64,000 nt of DNA, taken from assembly GCF_001522545.3 (NCBI RefSeq), contig NC_031771.1, positions 31,510,733-31,574,732 of the forward strand, read 5' to 3'. Below the pieces are notes generated by a model. It saw nothing but the letters and a program-made list of their open reading frames with translations. It did not search any database and was not told the origin of the DNA. Positions 52,501-61,200 of the stretch are shown piece after piece (position 1 is the first letter of the stretch; every line of letters begins with the position of its first letter). The position numbers and the translations under genes are program-made. Source of the stretch: Parus major. Lineage: Eukaryota > Chordata > Aves > Passeriformes > Paridae.

Positions 52501-52519
52501 ACGGCAAAATCTGTGTGTA

Positions 52520-54050
52520 CTGCACTTTTGCTAATATGAAATCTTTCTTGAGACAGGAAAAATGTTGGCAGGAACATGGTGTTTCCCTAGTTCTAATTAA
52601 TATTTCTGGTTTTATGAGTAATGTAAATTAATGGAGCAAGTGGAAAAATTACTCCATATAAGCACTTGTTTATCATTTAGTGTCAGAACATCCCAAATAT
52701 TTATCAACAGGCTCTGGAAGAATTTATTCACTTTCACACTGGAGAGAAAAATAGTATTTTGCTTCATTTACATTTAACAAGAGGATTTCTTCCTTTAAGG
52801 ATTTTTTTTTTCCTTCTCTTTCCCACTTCCTATACCTCATATTTTATGCTCTTGAACATTATTATTTTAGTTACTACCAGAATAAGCATCTGCCCCCATC
52901 TATTATCAGTCACTCACCAGAGTGGTTTTATATTCTTTTACTTAGTTAGCTCACATACTTAATGGCCTTTCCTCCATTCCGCTTGAAACTAAAGTAAAAA
53001 TTAGAATCAAGTAGTCCATCCATTCCAGTGCCATGTGCTGGGAAACCTGGAAGATGAAGCATTACCTAGCTTTATGTAGAGAAGCTCCGGAGGATTAAAC
53101 CCTGAATTCCACTTTTACCTATCTCATTTTAACCATTAATATCGACGTCGGAGGCATAATATCTCATGCTACATATGAGAGCACGGAGGCATTATCCAGG
53201 ATGCCCCGGGTGGTACAATTAAAGAATTGACTGCTGCTGGGTAACATTGCACCTCCGCGTGAGGCTGAAGGATGCGGCGCTCCCTGGAACACCCGCGAAC
53301 AGTCTGAGATTGCAGCTGGTGACAGCAGCTGGAGACAGCAGCTCCCACAGCAACAAGGAAAGCCAACAGAGCCCAACCACGACTCCTCGCCCCACGGAAA
53401 AACGTGACGCTACTTTAAATATCCCGGCTCTGTTCAGGGCAGCCTATCCGTGAGCCTTCCAGCCTCCGTGTATGTGCCTGCTGTCAGCCTCTTACGGAAA
53501 CAGAAGTGAGGGAAAGTTCACTAAAATATCTGCCCGTGGCTTTTCTCCCGCCGCCACAAGGTGTCCAACTGGACACAGACCTTCGGGATGTTTTTAAAAC
53601 AGAGAGGTACTTGCTGCAGATGCAGTCCGTATGACTGAATAAAGCAGTGCTGCAGAAAGGCCCAAATAAATACGTCGTTGCTTTTGTGCTGTTTGCGCCT
53701 GTTGCTTCCCTCAGCCTCTGGAAATAACGCCTACATAATTACACCGTATTCTTCTTTGCAAATATCGATATCGTGTTACAAATATATTGATTTATAATAA
53801 AATTTCTGTCAAATCTCTCTTGAGTTTGACTCACTTCCAAACACTTCGGGCGGGTAATAAAATTGTTAAGCCAGAACTTTGGGAAGAACGGCTCTGGGAG
53901 TAAAAGTATTTTTTTTTAAAAAAAAGTGGGGAGGACGTGGAGGGAGAAAGGAGAATGAGCTGAGCACTGTCTCAAAGCACTGTCCCAATTGCTCAGCACT
54001 AACATGATTCTAAACCGAAGTTACGTTCTGATTTTGCAACTGTAGCTGGA
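52520..54050. other. Spacer between ANXA10 and the TRIM-like gene
   Basis: AT-rich to about 53,100. A GC-richer patch with several CpGs (53,160-53,460) then carries competing short open frames on both strands and near-repeated GGAGGCAT blocks. AT-rich DNA returns to about 53,930. No exon could be supported. Confidence 0.45.
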
Positions 54051-54161
54051 GGTTGCTCCCAGCAGCCGTACCTCGGCACTGCGGAGTCACTTCGTTTTAA
54101 CTCTGCCGATTTCCAGAAGGCAGCAACGACACTTCTTAATGGCAAACGCGCCGAGCTTCCA

Positions 54162-54251
54162 GGGCTTCCCGAAGACCCAGGGCCCCCCGAGCACCCAGGG
54201 CCCCCCGAGCACCCAGGGCTTCCCCAGCTCCCAGGGCTTCCTGAGCTCCCG
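54162..54251. repeat. 18-bp GC-rich tandem repeat, five units
   Basis: Units of 18 bases (typical unit GGGCCCCCCGAGCACCCA, twice exact; the others vary at a few positions) run from 54,162 to 54,251 with a partial copy just before. The array sits immediately upstream of the E-box and YY1 site. Its antisense Gly/Ser/Pro-rich translation is a by-product of the repeat. Confidence 0.9.
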
Positions 54252-54291
54252 TCCCAGCACGTGAGGCGGGAGCTCCGCCCAGAGCCCGTCA

Positions 54292-54303
54292 CAAAATGGC
54301 GGT
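54292..54303 (+). promoter_or_regulatory. YY1 motif
   Basis: CAAAATGGCGGT fits the AARATGGCGGC-type YY1 element often found close to transcription starts in CpG-island promoters. It includes an ATG that opens a 131-codon frame overlapping the main start codon. Confidence 0.6.
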
Positions 54304-54675
54304 GGCGGCGCTAGGACCGCGCGGGCGCTACGGCGCGCGGGCGCTCGCGCGCCAGGCAAGAGGCGGGTCCCAAAACTCTCTGCCCCGCCCCTTTCCCTCG
54401 CCTGCTTTTATTGAAGAATGGCGATGTCAATCTCGCGCCTCCGCCTATTGCCAACGCTCCTCTCATCGCCCCGCCCCCCGCGGCCGGGCGCCACTTGTTG
54501 GGAAGTTGACGGCTGGAAGCGGCGTTGGGATCACGGCGCTCCGGGTCCTGGGGCAGCCTGGCCGTAGCTCCTCGGTGCTGTCGAGCTGGAAGTGGCGGAG
54601 CAGAGGGAGGAGCGCGACCCAGAGCAGCAGCAACGGGAACAGGAGCGGCGGCCGCTCGTCCCCTCGCTGCCGCCG

Positions 54676-55230
54676 ATGGAGGCGAGCCTGACGTGCGCCG
54701 TGTGCCTGTCGCTGTTGGAGGAACCGGTGACGCTGCCGCTGTGCTCGCACAACTTCTGCCGGGGCTGCGTGCTGGAGTGCCTGGCCTCGGCCGAGGCCGC
54801 CCGCCTGCGGCAGCTGCAGCGGAGCCCGGGGCAGGCCCGTCTCGGCCGCGGGGCGCCGGGGCTGGGCCCGGGCTCGGGCCCATCCTGCGCCCGGGTGCCT
54901 TGTCCGCTGTGCAGGAAGCTGTGCCTGCTGCCCCGCGGCGGCGTCGCCGCCCTGCCAGTCAACACCACCCTGGCCGAGGTGGTCAAGCTCTACCGGTCCG
55001 GCGCGGCGGGCGCTTCCGCGGGCGGGGAGGCGGCGCTGGGGCTGAAGTCGGGGTCCGACCTTCTCTCCCTGCAGGCGTTCGGGGGAAGCTGCCAGAAACA
55101 CCCGAGCCGGCCGGTGCAGCTCTACTGCCGTATGTGTCGGCAGGCGGGGTGCGGGCAGTGTGTCTCCGAGGAGCATCAGGGCATCTTCCACTCAGTCAAC
55201 CTCATAGACACGGTGTACCAGGAAGAAAAA
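54676..55230 (+). CDS. TRIM-like gene exon 1 (RING and B-box)
   Basis: Residues 1-185. It carries the complete RING (C3HC4 pattern with 44 residues between C31 and C76, near the upper limit for the family) and the complete B-box 2, ending at NLIDTVYQEEK with donor GTAAGC in phase 0. Very GC-rich, unlike the AT-rich later exons. The loop inside the RING is Gly/Pro/Ala-rich, as expected from a CpG island. Confidence 0.93.
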
Positions 55231-58200
55231 GTAAGCGTGGCGCTCCCCCTTCGCTCTAGGGGCCTGGCTGACAGGTCGTGCTGTCCGCTGGAGATCCTAC
55301 TAGGCTCGGGTTGGTTTTGCTCAGAAACACAGGAAAAACCGCGGTGTGCTGGGCAGGAGAGGGGCAGAGGGCTTGTGCTTCTTTGGGGCAATGAGGAGTT
55401 GTTTGTGGACTGACGGATTGTGCCTTTCTGGGCTGCCGTCACACTGCATCCAACGCACATAGGGGACCAGGCGGTATTGCAGTAGCAACAGACCTGAACC
55501 CAGTTTACCGAAGGACCTGGAAAGTTGATTTTCGGGTGGTGTCCGGGTTTTTTGTTTGATTCGGGGGAGAGGGGTGTTGGTGTTTGGTTTTGTTGTTGTT
55601 TCTCCAAGTTCAGGAAAAGCCAACAACTCCAAAAACCCACCCACAGATGTTTTGTTTATAGGCTCTCTAGCTGCGATAGGTAATTTGGGTCACAGATAAT
55701 TACATACTTAGAGATAGATAGTTTGGGTGAGTAATAATAAATGTATAAACAAGATGCTTTGCGAGCTGCATAAGAAGGCAACTGTCTGCCATAATGGTTG
55801 GTTGCATGGTTGTAGAAGTTGTGATTTTTAACAAAATAGGGACTATTTGGGTAGAATGAGCTTTTCGTGCCCTGTTCAAATTGAGTGCGGGGTGACAGTT
55901 CCGTTGTGCAGTAACTGAAACAACTGCAGGGCAGTGATGAAAAAAAAGTACAAGTATAAAAGTTTAAATACAGCACTGACTATTCTTTAAGACGGAAGTT
56001 GCTTTTACACTGATTTTCCTCCTGCCTTTCCCATCACCATTTGTATGTCATTTGGGAAACCACAGGGAAAGAGTGTTAGACATACTACTACATAACGTAA
56101 AGTAGTGTTACTGTAGAGAAATAAAGGAGGAAGACTCAGTGCTAATATTAGTTTAAACTCAAACAGAAATATCTTATGAACAACTTTCTGTTCTAGCAAT
56201 ATGAGGTATAAAAAGAAAAAGTATCACACAGGTTTTTGCCAAACTGGAATAACACCATTAAAACTTATATTGTAGAAGATGTATGTGAGGGGAGGGGTTA
56301 AAAAAAGCCTGAGGAAAACAGTGTTTTAACTACAAAGTAGTCATTCTATCAGTATGCATTGTAGATGAGCGTAAGAACATTACTTTGAGAAACAGCAGAA
56401 GAAAGTTTGTGTGCTGATCCAGAAAAGCATTAAATGTTATTAAGTGATGTTTTGAATCACAAGGTTTTATGTGATATTGTTCAGAATATCACATATATAG
56501 GGTTGGAAGGAACCTCTGGAGATCATCCAGTCCAGTCCAAACCCCTGGAGGGTCACCTGGAGCAGGTGACACAGAACTGTCATCAGATGGGGTTTGAATG
56601 TCTCCAGACACACAACCTCGTTAGTAGGTAGCCTGTTGCAGTGCCTTTCCACCCTCCATGTAAAGAAGTTCTTCCTCATGTTGAGGTGAAACTTCTTGTG
56701 GTTTAGTTTATGGCCACTGTTTCTTATCCTGTCTTTTCAGTGGGCACCACTGAAAAGTGTCAGGCACCCTCCTTTTGGCACCTGCCTTTGAGATATTTAT
56801 ATACATCAATGAGATCTTCATTCAATTTTCTCCAGATTAAACAGGCCCAGCTCCTTCAGTCTCTCGTCATGAAAGATGCTCCACACCCCTGATCATCCTT
56901 GTGGTCATCCACTGGACCCTCTCCAGTAGCTCCTTGTTTGTCTTGGTCTGATTCTAGATAAGCAATGAAATATATTTATTTTATGGAATGGATAAAATAA
57001 GCTTTTTAATTGTCTTGCAGTTAACCTTCTTCAGCACTCTGAAACAAATGAGGATAATAAATGAGAAGCTGGTGAATGAGATCTCAAAACGGCCAAATGA
57101 TGCAGACGTGAGTTACAAATGCGGGATATTCTGTGTGTGTGTGTATCTTTGTTTTTCTTCTCTTTATAATTTATTCACAACCTGGAGCATACAGGTGCTC
57201 CTTGTAGTATAGGTGTACTCTGAGCTTACTTAGAGAAGTGACTCTGTGGGGACATTGCTATTGCATTGCATCTGTTCTTGTGTTCTTGTGCTTCTAGATG
57301 ATGCTGAAAAATGATGTGGAGATAATTGAGCTGAAATTTGGAGAAATTTTCAAAACTCTAGAAATGAAAAAACAGCAATTACTAGAAGATGTTGAAAATC
57401 AAAGAGGTAAAAAAGAGAAAGAATTTCAGATTTGGAAGAAAATGAAAGAAACTCACAAGAAGACAATTGAGAATTTTTTGAAGGATTGTGAAAAGCTTGT
57501 CCATGAGTGTGATCCTCAGTGTTTCCTGGAGGTGATGGCCTTTTGTTTTTGATATCAGTTATATAAAGAACTCAAATGGAGCCAGGTGTATTGTAGATCA
57601 TGATTATAATCAATCAGGAAAAACAAAGTCAACAAATTAAAAATACAGATTAAAATTACTTAACACATCATACTTTTTTATAATAATGATTTTCGTTTTT
57701 AGAAAAGTTTGAAAAAGCTTTATATGCAGTATATCAGTGATTTTTACTGTTTGCTTTCCTAAGAAACAGCATATTTCTGATTTCTACAATGGGTCTTCTG
57801 ATGCCTCCTGATAAAGGGGATGCTAAGAAAGTACAGAGTTTGACTAAGTGCCTGGTAACAACTTATAAAGGAAAATTTGACCTTTACTTGAAGTAAAAGC
57901 AACTCCCACTTGCGGAAGAAATATTGTGATTCCAGTGATTAGCATGCCACTAATCACTGCCACATCTCTTTCTCAACTTCCTCCTTTTCTTCCTGCTGTC
58001 CCTCCTTCCCCTCTTTTCTTGTCTTTCCCCATCTCATTTTCGTCTTCTTCCTTCTATGTCTCCTGGTTTGCTTCATATTCTGCCTGTTCCTTCTGTTCTT
58101 CCTCCACTTTTGCCTTCTGTTCTTCCTCCACTTTTGCCTTCTGTTCTTCCTCCACTTTTGCCTTTTATTCTTCCTCCACTTTTGCCTTTTGTTCTTCCTC

Positions 58201-61200
58201 CACTTTTGCTTTTGGTTCCTTCTTACCTTCCTCATCTTTTTCCTCCCATTCCTCCTGTACATCTACTTCCTCTTTCTGCTATTTGTTTTCTTGCTCTTCA
58301 ACTTAGCACCTCCCTGCCTGCCCTCCATAACAGTACATTGGTTTTGTTGTGTAAAGATCCAGTACAGTGAGATCACCAGATTTTTATAGGGCAGCAGTTC
58401 TAATCCAGCCAGGATTTTTTACTTTTTTATTTTTCATTACATGGTCTTTGGAAGTCTGTCATGGTCACAGTGCAGTGCACTGCACTTCTTACCACCATTA
58501 TCTGCCTGATTTAAAACTAAAAGACAGCTTTTTTAATAGTATAATAGCATATTGAGAGCACATAGCAGAGGCTTTCCTCTCTAAGAAATACAAAATAGAC
58601 CTTCATTTGAATGTTTACAAGTCACTGAACTTCTGAAACTGATCAGGTGGCCATATAGGCAATAATTTGAATGCCTTCATTTGGCTCTGAAAGAGTTGTT
58701 TTTTGTATTTATCACAAAATATTACAAGATAAATAATGGTCACAGACATACTTCTTTACGTTGGTGTATTTTTGTTTGGTTGGATTTTTAATGTTAACAG
58801 CTTTATTTTTTCTAGTTCTGTGAAATGAAGAGAGGGACTTTAGTCTCTCATGCATTTTGATAAAGCAGTAGCTTCCTGGTAGTTGGAGAAATGCTTATAT
58901 CTTACAAATTCTTGTTTTATTTATAGGTTGCCTGTGGCTTGAATACAAGGTATGTTTTTTCATGTTTTGTTCTTTAGTTTTCTTTTAGAATTTTAAGATT
59001 AAATAAACAGCTACATTGGATATCATAAGTAAGCAATTTAAAATTAAAATAGTATTGAGTAATTAAGAGTTTATAATACTTTCAGATTTTTGGATGCCAA
59101 ATATTCCAAATTTTAGGAAACGTATCAAGAATTTGAATGACATACTGTCTGGGATTAGAGATAATTCAGAAGCTTGGTTATCTCCCTATTAAAAACCAAA
59201 TAGAGAAATTCATTGATACTTGCTGATTAAATATTTTCGGGTATCTTATTTAAACTCAAAAACACTGAAGCATGCTTGAAGCTTTTACAGAAGTTTTTCA
59301 GTGTAAGAGAGTGTGTGGAGATTCTGCAGTATCTTTGTTTTTGTGTTGGTAGTGCACATACCCTGTAATGTCTTCTAAGGGTTCTTAATTACATTTCTTA
59401 GAACCTTTTAACCTGTCTTTAAGAAAGAACATTGGAAATGGAGTTCTTCAAAATACATTGTATTTCAGATTAACATTAGCAATGCCCTCTGAAGAAAGAG
59501 AATAATTTAAATGCAGGCAATGTGCACGAAGGAAAGTGGAGGGTGTAATTTTTTTGCTGACCAGCACTACTTCCTGCAGTTTTCATTGATTATGAAATAT
59601 AATTCAAGTGAACAAGTTCTAAGGGGGGAAAAAAAATCTAGAGGACTTGAAATTTTATTGTGTACATCATTTTTCTGATTCCTTCTTCCTAGTGATTTCT
59701 TTACTTTTTTTTTTTTTTTTATTAGGCAGGTATAATTTAGCTAGCATGTAAGCATGAAGAAAAATGTTTAAGTTGGTTCATTTTTGGTTGGTTTTTCTTT
59801 TCCAGAATGAAAACTCAGCTTGATGTGATGAATATAGCATCCAACTGGGAAAAACCACCAGTATATATACCAAAGAAAATAGATATAAAGTCTGTTGTTA
59901 ATGAAATATTAGCATTGGAGTTAACTCCTGTTGATGCAGGTATTGTTCAAGGTGGGGAAGAAGGACTTAATTATGACAAGATTTGGGAAGTCTAGAAACC
60001 TGGAACTTGAGGAACCAGTTACTAATAAACAATTAGCATGGTAAACACATGCAAGAAAAACCATCTGAGCAAATCAAATGCATGATAAATTCATGAGGGG
60101 TTTTTAAATGCATTTTATGAATGTGCTTTCTCTAGGAAGTTCCTAGGCTGTGTTTTTGGAATCTGCAGTACCATACTTTTCATATCCAGCCGAGAGCACC
60201 GCTGTCAGAAGTGTGTTCTGAACTAGATGGGTGTTTGTTGTAGTGTCATATGAATGTTGGCTATGCTCACATTAAGTGCCTTTACCTCACAGGAGGAGGT
60301 GTTACATTTTCTGTAATGCCAGGCATTTCCAGCATTTAAAAAAATGTCTTACACGGGCTTTTTACTTTATATCACAGAAAATTCAGCAAGGGCTAGGGTC
60401 TCACTTAGAGCACTGTATTTTTGTTCTTAAATGGAATCTATTTAGGTGCAGAGGAAGCTTACAGTGTTTTCTCTATTTAATATATTGTCCATTACTATCC
60501 TATTTCTAATAGAGCTACCTTATGAAGGAAATGAGAGCTCAACTCTATTTAAAGATACCTTAAAGCAGTGGCAGGACCAGAAGAATACACCCAACACCTT
60601 TCTTGTAAGTTATTGGCTCTGTGGCCTTCAGCATGATACTATTTTGTCTGTTGTGGTTTATCAAAATGAAATATGATGTTTGCTGCCAAATATTTTTCAG
60701 CCTGTAGCAGGACAGGATGAAGCAGATGGTAGCAGGATCCTTACTCGCTTTATGTCAATATCAGAAATGTCAGAATTTCAAAATATGAGCCATGAGGTAT
60801 GATTGAACATCAGTTGTAAGTATGTCTAAGTTACTATTTGTTGTGATGCAACTTTCTAAATAAGCTTTTAAAATGTTTTTCAGTCTCCTCAGTAGAAAGT
60901 TACACTTCCAGTTCTACAATGAAATCTGATCAGGAATTAAAGCTGTCAGAATTTTACTTTTTTTTTTTTTCTGCCCTTAGAAAGCTGAAACTTAATCTTA
61001 CTACTCACTTCAAATACTTACTCTTATATTTAGTGTGGCTTTTTGAGTCACATCTATCTTTGAGTCTTTCTAATCTGAATAAACTGCCCTAGTGTTGTTT
61101 GAAGAGGAAATCGTCTGCCTGTATTCTGTTTTCTAAAGAATAGAGTTGCACCTTGTAAGACCACATAGTAATTTGACATGAAACTCAATTTCGTCTCTTT

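Larger units (their letters stand above)
54060..55240 (+). promoter_or_regulatory. CpG-island promoter and first exon of the TRIM-like gene
   Basis: Abrupt rise in G+C and dense CpG from about 54,060, ending just after the exon 1 donor. It contains an E-box CACGTG at 54,258, a YY1 element at 54,292 and GC boxes near 54,468 (CCCCGCCCCCC). There is no TATA box. This is typical of a broadly active vertebrate promoter. The exact start of transcription cannot be read from sequence. Confidence 0.75.

Noticed and set aside
53999..54292. Gly/Ser/Pro-rich minus-strand frame upstream of the TRIM-like gene
   Set aside because: The repeat content is a by-product of the 18-bp tandem array.
54463..55191. 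242-codon minus-strand open frame opposite the RING exon
   Set aside because: Long antisense frames are expected in very GC-rich coding DNA. The translation is Arg/Pro/Ala-rich with no domain, while the + strand has complete zinc-ligand patterns.
55231..55413. Extension of the TRIM-like exon 1 frame past its donor to 55,413
   Set aside because: This is intron readthrough. GTAAGC at 55,231 is a good donor and joins in frame to the coiled-coil exons.
59940..59995. Extension of TRIM-like exon 5 to a TAG at 59,993
   Set aside because: The donor at 59,940 joins exon 6 in frame and preserves a long downstream coding sequence. The extension could exist only as a truncated isoform.
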